Part shown: piece after piece, positions 44,400 to 53,333 of the stretch
Layout: each line of letters starts with the position of its first letter
Numbering within the stretch: the stretch's first letter is position 1
Assembly: GCF_014650175.1 (NCBI RefSeq)
Contig: NZ_BMUL01000009.1
Location: forward strand, 1 to 64,000
Length of the DNA: 64,000 bases
From: Streptomyces termitum
GTDB lineage: Bacteria; Actinomycetota; Actinomycetes; Streptomycetales; Streptomycetaceae
Reading direction: 5' to 3'
Notes under the pieces: model-generated
What the model was told of the DNA's origin: nothing
The model's database searches: none
Seen by the model: only the letters and a program-made list of their open reading frames with translations
Program-made: the position numbers and the translations under genes

Positions 44400-47135
44400 T
44401 CAGGAGGCCGCCGCGCGGGCCGCGTAGGCGCGCACGTCGGCGTCCGGATCGGCCGCCGACGTCGCGAGCGCGTCCCGCGCCCCCGGCTCCGCCGCGTGCG
44501 CCAGAAGCGCCAGCACCGCCGCCTTGCGCACGTCCGCGTTCCGGTCCGCCAGCGCCTTCGCCAGCGCGGGCACCGCCCGGCCCGCCGCCGCGGCCCGCAG
44601 CGCAGCCGCCGCGCCCGCCCGCGCCTGCCACGCCGGATCGTCCAGCCCGGCCGCCGCCCGCGCGGCCAGCGGCTCCGGGCAGCCCGCCGAGGCCAGCGCC
44701 CCGAAGGCCGCCCCGCGCACCAGCGGATCGGGATCGTCCAGGAGCGGGACCAGCGGCTCCGGCGCCGGGGCCGACACGGCCGCGAGCCCCTTCGCCACCG
44801 CCACCCGCACCTCGCGCGCCGGATCGGCCGCGGCCTCCGCCAGGACGGCGGTCGCGTCCACCGCCACCAGTCCCCGGACCGCCTGGAGCCGGACCTCCAC
44901 CGCCGTGTCGGCCAGCGCCGCCGCGTACCCCCCGGCGTCGCCGAGCCGCCGGGCCCGCAGTACCTCCAGGGCCACCGCCCGGACCGCCGCGTCGGGCACG
45001 TCCAGGGCGGCCCGCAGCCCGGCCGCCAGCCCGGCGCCGCCGTCCAGCACCTCCGCCAGCTCGCGCAGCGCCCCGACGGCCGCCGCCCGCACCGCCGCGT
45101 CCCCGTCCCGCAGCCGCGCCGCCAGGGCGGTGCCCGTCCCGGCCGGCGCGGTCTCCGCCAAGGCGGCGACGGCCGCCGCCCGCACCTCGGGATCACGATC
45201 CGTCAGATACGGCTCCAGCAAGCCGAGTTCGGGAGAGTCCTCGGCCAGCGCGAGCAGCCCGAGCAGCCGGGGGCCCGGCCCGGCCGCCACCGGACCGGAG
45301 GCCGGGAGCGGGTCCGGCCGGTCCGCCGGGCGCGCCGCCGGCGGCGCCTCGCGCGGGCCCGCCGTCGCCACCGGCACCAGCGCCACCTCGCCGAGCGGCC
45401 GCTCCGGACCACCCGGCGGCGCGAACTCCGGCACCGGCACCACATACGGCTCCACCGGCCGGGCCGTGAACTCCATCGCCCCGGACGCCGACTTGCGCAG
45501 GTCCAGGTGGTACAGCCACTTTGCGTCGTCCTGCTCCGGATGGTCCAGCCGCTCGTGGTAGAGACCCCACCGCGACTCGGTCCGCGCCAGCGAGGCACGG
45601 GCCGCCATCTCCGCGCAGTCCCGGATGAACGACACCTCCGCGCACCGCATCAGCTCGTGCGGCGTCCGCCCGCCCATCCCCGCGATCTCGTCCGCCATCC
45701 GCTCGAACGCCTCCACCGCCAGCGACAGCTTCGCCCCCGACTTCGGCGGCGCCACGTAGTCGTTCACGAACCGGCGCAGCTTGTACTCCACCTGCGGCTG
45801 CGGCGGCCCGTCCGGGTGGAGCAGCGGCCGGTAGACCAGCGCGTGCGCCTCCTCCAGTTGCGCCCGGTCCAGCGTGCCCCCGTACGCCCGGTACCGGGCC
45901 GCGTCCCCGCCCGCCAGGTCGCCGTAGACGAAGGCCCCGATCATGTAGTTGTGCGGCACGCACGCCAGATCACCGGCGGCGTACAGGCGCGGCACCGTGG
46001 TGCGGCCGTGGTCGTCCACCCGCACGCCGGAGGCCGAATGGCCGCCGCACAGGCCGATCTCCGAGATGTGCATCTCGATGTCGTGGGTGCGGTAGTCGTG
46101 CCCCCGGCCCGCGTGGAAGGTGCCCCGGGTCGGACGCTCCGTCGAGTGCAGGATCGACTCGACCGCCCCGATCGTCTCCTCCGGCAGATGGCTCAGCTTC
46201 AGGTACACCGGCGCCCGGTCGGAGGCGAGTTCGGCCGCGAACTCGGCCATCATCCGCCCCGACCAGTAGTCCGACTCCACGAACCGCTCGCCGTGCCGGT
46301 TCACCTGGTAGCCGCCGAACGGATTGGCCACGTAGGCGCAGGCGGGCCCGTTGTAGTCCTTGATCAGCGGATTGATCTGGAAGCACTCGATGCCGGTGAG
46401 CGCCGCCCCCGCGTGGTACGCCATCGCGTACCCGTCGCCCGCGTTCGTCGGGTTCTCGTAGGTGCCGTACAGATAGCCCGAGGCGGGCAGCCCCAGCCGG
46501 CCGCAGGCGCCCGTCGCCAGGATCACCGCCCCGGCCCGGACCACCACGAACTCGCCCGTACGGGTGTGGAATCCGGCGATCCCCACCGCCCGGCCGTCCT
46601 CCGGGGCGGTCAGCACCCGCACCGGCATCACCCGGTTCTCGATCCGGATCCGCTCCCGCATCTCCCGCCGCCGCAGCTGCCGGTACAGGACCTTCTTCAC
46701 GTCCTTGCCCTCGGGCATCGGCAGCACGTACGAACCCGAGCGGTGCACCTGCCGCACCGCGTACGCGCCGTGCTCGTCCTTCTCGAACTTCACCCCGTAC
46801 GACTCCAGGCGCCGCACCATGTCGTAGCCGCGCAGCGCCGTCTGACGGACCGTCGACTGGTCCACCAGGCCGTCGTTGGCGCGGGTGATCTCGGCGACGT
46901 AGTCGTCCGGGTCGGCCCGGCCGGGGATCACCGCGTTGTTCACCCCGTCCATGCCCATGGCCAGGGCGCCGGAGTGCCGCACGTGCGCCTTCTCCAGGAG
47001 CAGGACGTCGGCGCCGCGCTCGGCGGCGGTCAGCGCCGCCATCGTGCCGGCGGTGCCGCCGCCGACGACGAGCACGTCGCAGGAGAACTCGCGGGCGTCG
47101 GCGAGCGCGGGGACGGAGGTCAGGGGGGAGGACAC
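44400..47135 (-). CDS. AprA/fumarate-reductase-type flavoprotein fused to HEAT repeats
   Basis: 911 residues, GTG start. Residues ~1-560 are an FAD-binding flavoprotein of the fumarate reductase/adenylylsulfate reductase (AprA) type: Val-Val-Gly-Gly-Gly-Thr-Ala-Gly at 23-30, Ala-Thr-Gly-Ala-Cys-Gly, His-Ser-Ala-Ser-Gly-Val and Ala-Ala-Gly-Asp-Leu-Ala-Cys-Val-Pro-His-Asn. A Pro/Ala linker (~565-610) precedes ~9-10 HEAT-like repeats of ~32 residues, each with Asp-x-x-(Ala)-Val-Arg-x-Ala-Ala. It ends an operon with a two-cluster ferredoxin and an ABC importer; the ferredoxin would be its AprB-like partner. HEAT repeats suggest a docking surface; a phycobilisome-lyase-type role is unlikely. Confidence 0.85.
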   Translation of the reverse strand: MSSPLTSVPALADAREFSCDVLVVGGGTAGTMAALTAAERGADVLLLEKAHVRHSGALAMGMDGVNNAVIPGRADPDDYVAEITRANDGLVDQSTVRQTALRGYDMVRRLESYGVKFEKDEHGAYAVRQVHRSGSYVLPMPEGKDVKKVLYRQLRRREMRERIRIENRVMPVRVLTAPEDGRAVGIAGFHTRTGEFVVVRAGAVILATGACGRLGLPASGYLYGTYENPTNAGDGYAMAYHAGAALTGIECFQINPLIKDYNGPACAYVANPFGGYQVNRHGERFVESDYWSGRMMAEFAAELASDRAPVYLKLSHLPEETIGAVESILHSTERPTRGTFHAGRGHDYRTHDIEMHISEIGLCGGHSASGVRVDDHGRTTVPRLYAAGDLACVPHNYMIGAFVYGDLAGGDAARYRAYGGTLDRAQLEEAHALVYRPLLHPDGPPQPQVEYKLRRFVNDYVAPPKSGAKLSLAVEAFERMADEIAGMGGRTPHELMRCAEVSFIRDCAEMAARASLARTESRWGLYHERLDHPEQDDAKWLYHLDLRKSASGAMEFTARPVEPYVVPVPEFAPPGGPERPLGEVALVPVATAGPREAPPAARPADRPDPLPASGPVAAGPGPRLLGLLALAEDSPELGLLEPYLTDRDPEVRAAAVAALAETAPAGTGTALAARLRDGDAAVRAAAVGALRELAEVLDGGAGLAAGLRAALDVPDAAVRAVALEVLRARRLGDAGGYAAALADTAVEVRLQAVRGLVAVDATAVLAEAAADPAREVRVAVAKGLAAVSAPAPEPLVPLLDDPDPLVRGAAFGALASAGCPEPLAARAAAGLDDPAWQARAGAAAALRAAAAGRAVPALAKALADRNADVRKAAVLALLAHAAEPGARDALATSAADPDADVRAYAARAAAS

Positions 47136-47177
47136 GGCGGGCCTTTCCGGCAGAGAGGGGGGTGAACGGGGTTCGTC

Positions 47178-47948
47178 TCAGAGGGAGTCGAGGACGCGGC
47201 GGCGCAGCGCCCGGGTCGCCGGATCACCGGCGGCCGCGCGGTCCCGGGGGCGCGGCACGTCCAGCACCCCGCCCGACGGCAGCAGGGCGATCCGGTCGCC
47301 CAGGTGGACGGCCTCGTCCACGTCGTGCGTCACGAAGACGACGGTCGCGCCGGTGCCGCGCAGGATCTCCACGAGGAGGTCTTGCATCCCGGTGCGGGTG
47401 TGCGCGTCCAGCGCGCCGAACGGCTCGTCCATCAGCACCGCCCGGGGCCGCCCGGCCAGCGCGCGGGCCAGCTGCACCCGCTGCCGCTGCCCGCCCGACA
47501 GCCCGTGCGGCCACCGCGCCGCGTGCCCTGCCAGCCCCATCCGCTCCAGCCACCCGTCGGCCGCGCGCCGCCGCCCGGCCCGGTCCACGCCCCGGACCGC
47601 CAGCGGCAGTTCGACGTTGCCCCGCACCGTGCGCCAGGGCAGCAGCGCGTCGTGCTGGAAGACCAGCGCCCGGTCGCCGCCGGGCCCGCGCACCGGCTCC
47701 CCGTCGCACAGCACCCGCCCGCCGAGCGGCGGCAGCAGCCCGGCGAGGGTCCGCAGCAGGGTCGTCTTGCCGCAGCCGGACGGCCCGACCACGGCCAGCA
47801 CCTCGCCCGGCGCGACGCGCAGGTCCAGCGGCCCCACCGGGGCCGGCCCGCCGGAGTGCCCGAGCAGCGCCCCCTCCAGGGCGAGCGCGGCCCCGCCGCC
47901 GCTCTCCGGGAGGGGGACGGCGGGGGAGGGGAACGGCGTACGGCTCAC
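47178..47948 (-). CDS. NitT/TauT-family ABC importer ATPase
   Basis: 256 residues from GTG 47948, overlapping the permease stop by 4 bp. Walker A Gly-Pro-Ser-Gly-Cys-Gly-Lys-Thr, signature Leu-Ser-Gly-Gly-Gln-Arg-Gln-Arg, Walker B Val-Leu-Met-Asp-Glu-Pro-Phe-Gly-Ala-Leu-Asp, as in SsuB/TauB/NrtD. Operon partner of the permease and binding protein upstream and the flavoprotein downstream. Confidence 0.92.
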   Translation of the reverse strand: MSRTPFPSPAVPLPESGGGAALALEGALLGHSGGPAPVGPLDLRVAPGEVLAVVGPSGCGKTTLLRTLAGLLPPLGGRVLCDGEPVRGPGGDRALVFQHDALLPWRTVRGNVELPLAVRGVDRAGRRRAADGWLERMGLAGHAARWPHGLSGGQRQRVQLARALAGRPRAVLMDEPFGALDAHTRTGMQDLLVEILRGTGATVVFVTHDVDEAVHLGDRIALLPSGGVLDVPRPRDRAAAGDPATRALRRRVLDSL

Positions 47949-48847
47949 GGAACCGGCTCCTTCTCGGGTACGGGGACCTCCCGCGCGGAAGCGGAAGCGG
48001 CGGCGGACGGCGGCTCGGGCGCCCGGCGCGGGCGCGGACGGGACGGGCGCGGCGGACGGGGCACGGCGGGACCGGCCCGGTCCGGGACGCGCGGCAGCCA
48101 GGCGGTGATCCGCCGCCCCGCCGCCTCCACCACCGTGGAGGTCAGCAGCCCGAGCGCCCCGATGGTGGCCATGCCGACGAAGACGCCCGGATAGTCGACC
48201 ACCGTGTAGTCCTGCCAGGTGCGGTAGCCCACCCCGTACTCGCCGGAGATCATCTCCGCCGAGATCACACAGATCCACGCCACCCCGACCCCGATCGACA
48301 GCCCGCCGAACACCCCGGGCAGGGCGCCCGGCAGGACCACCGACCACAGCACCCTGGCCCGGCCGCCGCCCATCGTGAGGACCGCCTCCTCCCATACCGG
48401 GCTCAGCGCCCGCACCGCGTGCCGGGTCGCGACGAGCACCGGGAAGAAGGCCGCCGCGCAGGTGATGAAGACGATCCCCTGCTCGTTCGTCGGCAGCAGC
48501 AGGATCGCCACCGGCACCAGGGCGATGGCCGGCACCGGCCGCACCACCTCCACCAGCGGCCCCAGCAGGTCCGCCGCCCACCGCGAGCGGGCCACCGCCG
48601 TCCCGGCGGCCACCCCGAGCACCGCCGCCAGCAGGAAGCCGGTCACGATCCGGCGCAGACTGGACCCCAGGTCCTGCCAGTACGCCTCCGTGCCCGCCCG
48701 CTCCGCGAACGCCCGCGCCACCTCGGCCACGGTCGGGAACTGCTCGAAGCGCAGCCACAGGTTCACGTCGTACGCCGTCAGCAGCTGCCACGCGCCCAGC
48801 GCCGCCAGCAGCGACCCGGCGCGCACCAGCCGCCGCCCCGCGCTCAC
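47945..48847 (-). CDS. NitT/TauT-family ABC importer permease
   Basis: 300 residues from GTG 48847 in a GTGA overlap. Six spans with the EAA loop Glu-Glu-Ala-Val-Leu-Thr-Met-Gly-Gly-Gly. The Pro-Val-Pro-Ala-Ile-Ala-Leu-Val-Pro segment and Gly-Val-Gly-Tyr are characteristic of SsuC/TauC. A Pro/Arg-rich C-terminal tail of ~50 residues is unusual for the family. Confidence 0.9.
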   Translation of the reverse strand: MSAGRRLVRAGSLLAALGAWQLLTAYDVNLWLRFEQFPTVAEVARAFAERAGTEAYWQDLGSSLRRIVTGFLLAAVLGVAAGTAVARSRWAADLLGPLVEVVRPVPAIALVPVAILLLPTNEQGIVFITCAAAFFPVLVATRHAVRALSPVWEEAVLTMGGGRARVLWSVVLPGALPGVFGGLSIGVGVAWICVISAEMISGEYGVGYRTWQDYTVVDYPGVFVGMATIGALGLLTSTVVEAAGRRITAWLPRVPDRAGPAVPRPPRPSRPRPRRAPEPPSAAASASAREVPVPEKEPVP

Positions 48848-50205
48848 GACGCCGCCCGCACGGCGTCCGCGTACGGCACGATCCGGGCGCCCGGGTGCGC
48901 GGCGGCCCACCGCCCGGCCCCGGCCCGCGTGACGAAGGCCCGCCACCCGGAGCCGTCGGACACCCACACCGCGCGGTCCGCGAACCACGGGGTGCCCGTC
49001 ACCGCGTCCGGCACGTACGCCGCCCGCACCGAGCCCGCAGGCGCCGCCGCGAGGGCCTTCAGCAGCGCGCCCGGCTCCGCGAAGGAACGCGTCGCCGACG
49101 CCCCGCGCGGCCACAGTTCGGAGCGGGCCGCGCCCGCCCGGGGCAGCGCGGCGGCGGTCACCGCGCGCCGCAGCGGCGCCGGGTCCGCGAAGGCGTCCAC
49201 GTCGACGCCGGACACCAGCCCGGCCTCCTCCAGGACCGGCACGTCCTCCTTCAGCGCGGCCAGCAGCTCCGGCCGCAGCTCCGGGTCGAAGGTCGCGGCG
49301 CCGTGCGCGCCGTTGTACAGGTAGACGACCTCGGCGGGCAGCCCCGTCTCCTTCGCCACCGACTCGGCCGAGGCCACCGGCTCGGCCCGCAGCCGGTCGG
49401 TGGCCCGCCGCTGGGCCCGCAGGAACGCGTCCAGGACCCCGGCCCGCTCCTTCGCGAACTCCTCGCGCACGGTGACCCCGTGGAAGGTCGGCAGGTTCAG
49501 CTCCGCGCCGTCGTACAGCGCCTCCGCCTTCCCCTGGAAGGCCAGCAGCCCCGGCCAGGCGACGAACTGCGACAGGGCGTCCGCACTGCCCGCCGAGAGC
49601 GCCGAAGCGCCCACGCTGGGCTGCTGGTTGAGCTTGCGTACGTCCTTCGCCGGGTCGAGCCCGGCCCGCCGCAGCGCCCGTACGAGGGTGCCGTCGGCGG
49701 CCGAGCCGACGCTCGTCGACACCTTCCGGCCCTTGAGGTCCGCGAGCGTCCGCAGCTTTGAACCCGGCTTCACCACCACGGTGTTGAGGCCGCCCGCGAG
49801 GTTGTAGCCGGTCACCGACACCAGCCGGGTCGGCTCGCCGAGCTGCCGGCCCCGGGCCGCGTTCAGGAGCAGCGGGAAGTCGCCCATCGACCCGATGTCG
49901 ATCTTCCCGGCGGTCATCTGTGCGGTGATCGGCGCCCCCGTCGCGTAGTCCTGCCACACCACCCGGTACGCGGTCCCGTCCGCGCGGCCCAGCCGCCTCA
50001 GCTCCTCCTCGAAGTAGCCGAGGGAGCGGAGCAGGGTTCCGGCGGTCACCGTGTTGATGGTCTTCGACTGGTAGCCGACCGTCACCGTGACGGTCCGGCC
50101 GTCCGCGCCGTCCGCCCCCGCGGACCCGCCGCAGGCGGTGGCGAGCAGCAGCGGCAGCACCGCCGCCAGGAGCAGCGGACGGCGGGCGGTTCTCTTTCCC
50201 CGCAT
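48844..50205 (-). CDS. NitT/TauT-type substrate-binding lipoprotein with NosL-like C-terminus
   Basis: 453 residues. Lipobox Leu-Ala-Thr-Ala-Cys near residue 25. Residues ~40-355 form an SsuA/TauA-type binding protein (Asp-Ile-Gly-Ser-Met-Gly-Asp-Phe-Pro; Lys-Val-Ser-Thr-Ser-Val-Gly-Ser-Ala). The last ~90 residues, after a Leu-Trp-Pro-Arg-Gly linker, carry Val-Trp-Val-Ser-Asp-Gly-Ser-Gly-Trp and Ala-Phe-Val-Thr-Arg-Ala-Gly-Ala-Gly-Arg-Trp-Ala-Ala, which resembles the NosL beta-alpha-beta repeat; NosL binds Cu(I). Cargo unknown; sulfonate-like molecules are the family default. Confidence 0.8.
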   Translation of the reverse strand: MRGKRTARRPLLLAAVLPLLLATACGGSAGADGADGRTVTVTVGYQSKTINTVTAGTLLRSLGYFEEELRRLGRADGTAYRVVWQDYATGAPITAQMTAGKIDIGSMGDFPLLLNAARGRQLGEPTRLVSVTGYNLAGGLNTVVVKPGSKLRTLADLKGRKVSTSVGSAADGTLVRALRRAGLDPAKDVRKLNQQPSVGASALSAGSADALSQFVAWPGLLAFQGKAEALYDGAELNLPTFHGVTVREEFAKERAGVLDAFLRAQRRATDRLRAEPVASAESVAKETGLPAEVVYLYNGAHGAATFDPELRPELLAALKEDVPVLEEAGLVSGVDVDAFADPAPLRRAVTAAALPRAGAARSELWPRGASATRSFAEPGALLKALAAAPAGSVRAAYVPDAVTGTPWFADRAVWVSDGSGWRAFVTRAGAGRWAAAHPGARIVPYADAVRAAS

Positions 50206-50231
50206 GGGAGTTCGGCCTTTCACGGAAGTGC

Positions 50232-50459
50232 TCACCGGAGCAGATAGGGCATGTTGACGGTCACCGCGCCGGTGGGGCAGCGGGCGGCGCACGGGCCGCA
50301 GTACCAGCACTCGTCGACGTGCATGTACGCCTTGCCGTCCTCCTCGCGGATGGCCAGCGAGTCCAGCGGACACATGTCGACGCAGAGCGTGCAGCCGTCG
50401 ATGCACCGGGACTCGTCGATGGTCACGGGCACGTCGGCGCGCTGGGGCACCAGGGGCAT
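50232..50459 (-). CDS. two-cluster 4Fe-4S ferredoxin (AprB-like)
   Basis: 75 residues. Cys-Ile-Asp-Gly-Cys-Thr-Leu-Cys-Val-Asp-Met-Cys-Pro and Cys-Trp-Tyr-Cys-Gly-Pro-Cys-Ala-Ala-Arg-Cys-Pro give two 4Fe-4S clusters; the first has the Cys-x3-Cys-x2-Cys spacing of AprB-type rather than plain ferredoxins. The Trp-Tyr in the second cluster is shared with AprB. It lies 26 bp upstream of the binding-protein gene in the same operon and is the likely electron partner of the flavoprotein. Confidence 0.88.
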   Translation of the reverse strand: MPLVPQRADVPVTIDESRCIDGCTLCVDMCPLDSLAIREEDGKAYMHVDECWYCGPCAARCPTGAVTVNMPYLLR

Positions 50460-50514
50460 GGCGGGCTCCGGGGGAGAGAAGAAGGGGAATCAGGAGGAAG
50501 GAGGATCAGGGGGA

Positions 50515-51282
50515 TCAGGGGGAGCGGCGGAGCACGCCGCTCATGGTGATGCGGTCCCCGCGGAAGCGGATGAACTCCAGGTCCACCGGCCGTCCGCAGG
50601 GCAGATGGGTGAGCCGCTCCAGCATCAGCAGGGCGGCCCCGCGCGGGGCCTGGAGCACGGCCGCCGCGTGCGCGTCGGCGTTCACCGCCTCCAGGGTGAT
50701 GTCGGCGTGGCCGAGGGGCCCGCCGGTCAGCCGCTCCAGGAGCCGGAACACGTCGGTGTTCTCCAGGTCGCAGCCGAGGAGTTCACCGCCGACGTCCATC
50801 GGCAGGTACGACAGGTCCAGCGACAGCGGCAGCCCGTTCAGCCGGCGCAGCCGCTCGACGCACAGCACGTCGGCGTCGTCCGGCAGGCCCAGTCGGTGCG
50901 CCACCGGGCCGGGCGCCCGCACCGGGCCGAGGTTGCGCACCTCGTTGGTGACCCGGCCGTGCTCGCGCAGGATCTCGGCGAGCCCCTGGAGCCGGTCCAG
51001 GCCGTGCGGGTACTTCTCGCCGACGACGACCGTCCCCACCCCCGGCTGCCGCTCCACCAGGCCCTCGCCGCGCAGCAGGTCGAGGGCCTGGCGCACGGTG
51101 TTGCGGCTGGCGTGGTGGTCGGCCGCGAGCACGTCCTCCAGGGGCAGCACCCCGCGCGGGAACGCGCCGGTGAGGATCTGGTGCCGCAGCAGGTCGGCGA
51201 GCTGCCGCGCCCGGTCCGCGCGCAGCCGGCGACGGCGGGCGGCGGCGACCGGGAGGGCGGCGGGAGTGCGTTCGGCGGGCAT
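50515..51282 (-). CDS. GntR/HutC-family regulator
   Basis: 255 residues. N-terminal wHTH ~25-95 (Leu-Leu-Arg-His-Gln-Ile-Leu-Thr-Gly-Ala-Phe, Ser-Arg-Asn-Thr-Val-Arg-Gln-Ala-Leu-Asp-Leu-Leu) and UTRA-type effector domain after residue 110. First gene of the operon, 55 bp before the ferredoxin gene, so it probably controls the whole cluster and itself. TTGCGGCAGTATTGCG in the upstream gap (~51320) is a candidate site. Confidence 0.88.
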   Translation of the reverse strand: MPAERTPAALPVAAARRRRLRADRARQLADLLRHQILTGAFPRGVLPLEDVLAADHHASRNTVRQALDLLRGEGLVERQPGVGTVVVGEKYPHGLDRLQGLAEILREHGRVTNEVRNLGPVRAPGPVAHRLGLPDDADVLCVERLRRLNGLPLSLDLSYLPMDVGGELLGCDLENTDVFRLLERLTGGPLGHADITLEAVNADAHAAAVLQAPRGAALLMLERLTHLPCGRPVDLEFIRFRGDRITMSGVLRRSP

Positions 51283-51559
51283 GGCAGGGAACGTAACCGG
51301 GGCGCGGCCCGGATGGTGTTGCGGCAGTATTGCGCCACCGGAGGCCGTACGCGTACGGCTCTGACCTGCGAGGACGTGGGCGGGGCCGGGAGATCCGCCA
51401 CTACGATGCCCACCAGCCGGACACCCGCCGGCCCACGATGCGAGCAGCCCGGAACCGGACACGGCCGAAGGGAACGGGAGCGGCCGGGGGGACGAGCCCC
51501 CCGTGCTCGTCCCCCCGGCCGCCCCCGCGCCGCCCAGCCCTCCCCGGGGCCGTCGCCCG
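51283..51559. other. intergenic region between operons
   Basis: 277 bp. Left part: TTGCG...TTGCG direct repeat near 51320, possible GntR site. Right part: a strong terminator (51482-51520). No gene. Confidence 0.5.
51482..51520. terminator. hairpin terminator of the LacI-linked ABC operon
   Basis: 15-bp perfect stem GGCCGGGGGGACGAG/CTCGTCCCCCCGGCC with a 9-base loop, 39 bp beyond the last ATPase stop. Confidence 0.85.
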
Positions 51560-52348
51560 TCAGCCGAGCGGCAGCCGGCCGCGGCGGGGGACGGAGTCCA
51601 TGAGGAGGCGGGTGTAGGGGTGTTCCGGGCTGTCGAGCACCCGGTCCACCGGGCCGGACTCCACCACCGTGCCCGCCTTGAGGACCAGCACGTCGTCGGC
51701 GACGTGCCGGACCACCGCCAGGTCGTGGGTGACGAAGAGGTAGCCGATGCCGGCCTCGCGGCGGATCTCCCGCAGCAGGTCCAGGATCTGTGCCTGGATC
51801 GACACGTCGAGGGCGGCGACCGCCTCGTCGAGGACCAGGACCCGGGGTTCGACGGCGAGCGCGCGGGCGAGCGCGACGCGCTGGCGCTGGCCGCCGGAGA
51901 GGCCGCGCGGCAGGGCCGCCGCTTCGCGGGCGCCGAGTCCGACCCGGTCGAGGAGGTCGGTGACCCCGGCCCGGCGCCCGGCCGCGTCCAGCCCGGTGTG
52001 GAGGCGCAGCACCTCGTCCAGGCAGCCGCTCACGGTGACGCGCGGGTCGAGCGACAGATAGGGGTCCTGGAAGACCATCTGGATCTCCCGGGCGCGGGCC
52101 AGCCGTTCGGCGCGGCCGCGGGCGCGGGCCGAGCGGTCCCGGCCGTCGAGGCGGACGGTGCCGCCGTCGGCGCGCTCCAGGCCGACGAGCATCCGCACGG
52201 TGGTCGTCTTGCCGCTGCCGGACTCGCCGACGACGGCCAGCGAGCCGCCGGCGGGCAGCGTGAACGACACGCCGTCCACGGCGAGGTGGTTCCCGTACCG
52301 CTTGCGCAGGCCCTCGACGACGAGGCCCCGCTCCTTCGGCGGCGTCAC
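51560..52348 (-). CDS. ABC importer ATPase (DppF type)
   Basis: 262 residues from GTG 52348 in a GTGA overlap. Walker A Gly-Glu-Ser-Gly-Ser-Gly-Lys-Thr, signature Leu-Ser-Gly-Gly-Gln-Arg-Gln-Arg, Walker B Val-Leu-Val-Leu-Asp-Glu-Ala. Lacks the C-terminal Cys domain. Last gene of a five-gene importer, all minus strand. Confidence 0.92.
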   Translation of the reverse strand: MTPPKERGLVVEGLRKRYGNHLAVDGVSFTLPAGGSLAVVGESGSGKTTTVRMLVGLERADGGTVRLDGRDRSARARGRAERLARAREIQMVFQDPYLSLDPRVTVSGCLDEVLRLHTGLDAAGRRAGVTDLLDRVGLGAREAAALPRGLSGGQRQRVALARALAVEPRVLVLDEAVAALDVSIQAQILDLLREIRREAGIGYLFVTHDLAVVRHVADDVLVLKAGTVVESGPVDRVLDSPEHPYTRLLMDSVPRRGRLPLG

Positions 52349-53328
52349 AGCGCGATCCCTTCGTCGGCGCGGTGGCACGCGGCGAACCCGTCGCCGTGGC
52401 GTGCCGGTTCGGGCTTCTCCTCGGTGCAGCGGGCCACCGCGTGCGCGCAGCGCGCGGCGAAGGAGCAGCCGGGCGGGGCCTCGGCGAGCGACACCGGGCG
52501 GCCCGGGACGGGCCGGGGCGCGGGCGCGCCCGCCTCGATCCGGGGGGTGCAGGCGAGCAGCCCCGCCGTGTACGGGTGCCGGGGCCGGTCGAACAGGTCG
52601 CCGGTGGACCGGGCCTCCACGATCCGGCCCGCGTACATGACGTACACCCGGTCGCAGACGGCGGAGGCGAGTTCCAGGTCGTGGGTGACGAACAGCATGC
52701 CGGTGCCGCGTTCGGCGCGCAGCCGGGCGAGGATCGAGACGACCTCGGCCTGGGTGGTGACGTCGAGGGCGGTGGTCGGTTCGTCGGCGACCAGGAGGGC
52801 GGGTTCGGCGGCGAGCGCGGCGGCGATGACGACGCGCTGGAGCATCCCGCCGGAGAACTGGTGCGGGTGGCGGCGCAGGGCCCCGCGCGGGTCGCGGATG
52901 CCGACCGCGTCGAGGAGTTCCTCGGCGCGCGCGGTGGCCTCGGCGGCGGGGGTGCCGGAGGCGCGCAGGCCCTCGGTGAGGAAGTCGCCGACCCGGCGCA
53001 GCGGGTTGACGGAGGCGCGCGGGTCCTGGAAGACCATGGCGACCTCGCGGGCCCGCAGGGCGGCCAGCCGGGCCCGGCCCATGGTGAGGACGTCCTCGCC
53101 GCCGACCAGGACCCGGCCGGTGGTGCGGGCGCCACGGGGGAGCAGGCCGAGGACGCTGCGGCAGGCGACGGACTTGCCGGAGCCGGACTCGCCGACGAGG
53201 CCGACGGTCTCCCCGGCCCGGACGGTGAGGGAGACGCCGTCCAGGATCGGGCGGGCGGCCCGGTCGTCGGGGAGCCGCAGGCCGAGCCCGTCGATCTCCA
53301 GGACGGGGGTGTCGGGGGCGGTGGTCAT
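52345..53328 (-). CDS. ABC importer ATPase (DppD type)
   Basis: 327 residues from ATG 53328. A GTG at 53337 that would restore the 4-bp overlap pattern is an equally good start and adds three residues. Signature Phe-Ser-Gly-Gly-Met, Walker A Gly-Glu-Ser-Gly-Ser-Gly-Lys-Ser; the C-terminal Cys-rich oligopeptide domain is present (Gly-Cys-Ser-Phe-Ala-Ala-Arg-Cys, Arg-Cys, Ala-Cys-His). Confidence 0.92.
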   Translation of the reverse strand: MTTAPDTPVLEIDGLGLRLPDDRAARPILDGVSLTVRAGETVGLVGESGSGKSVACRSVLGLLPRGARTTGRVLVGGEDVLTMGRARLAALRAREVAMVFQDPRASVNPLRRVGDFLTEGLRASGTPAAEATARAEELLDAVGIRDPRGALRRHPHQFSGGMLQRVVIAAALAAEPALLVADEPTTALDVTTQAEVVSILARLRAERGTGMLFVTHDLELASAVCDRVYVMYAGRIVEARSTGDLFDRPRHPYTAGLLACTPRIEAGAPAPRPVPGRPVSLAEAPPGCSFAARCAHAVARCTEEKPEPARHGDGFAACHRADEGIAL

Positions 53329-53333
53329 GGCGT

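Noticed and set aside
44400..47135. Calling the flavoprotein a genuine dissimilatory APS reductase (aprA)
   Set aside because: No sat, dsr or membrane electron complex genes; the HEAT tail and importer context do not fit sulfate respiration.
44496..47165. 889-codon plus-strand frame opposite the flavoprotein
   Set aside because: Antisense of a recognised protein, Arg/His/Pro-rich without motifs.
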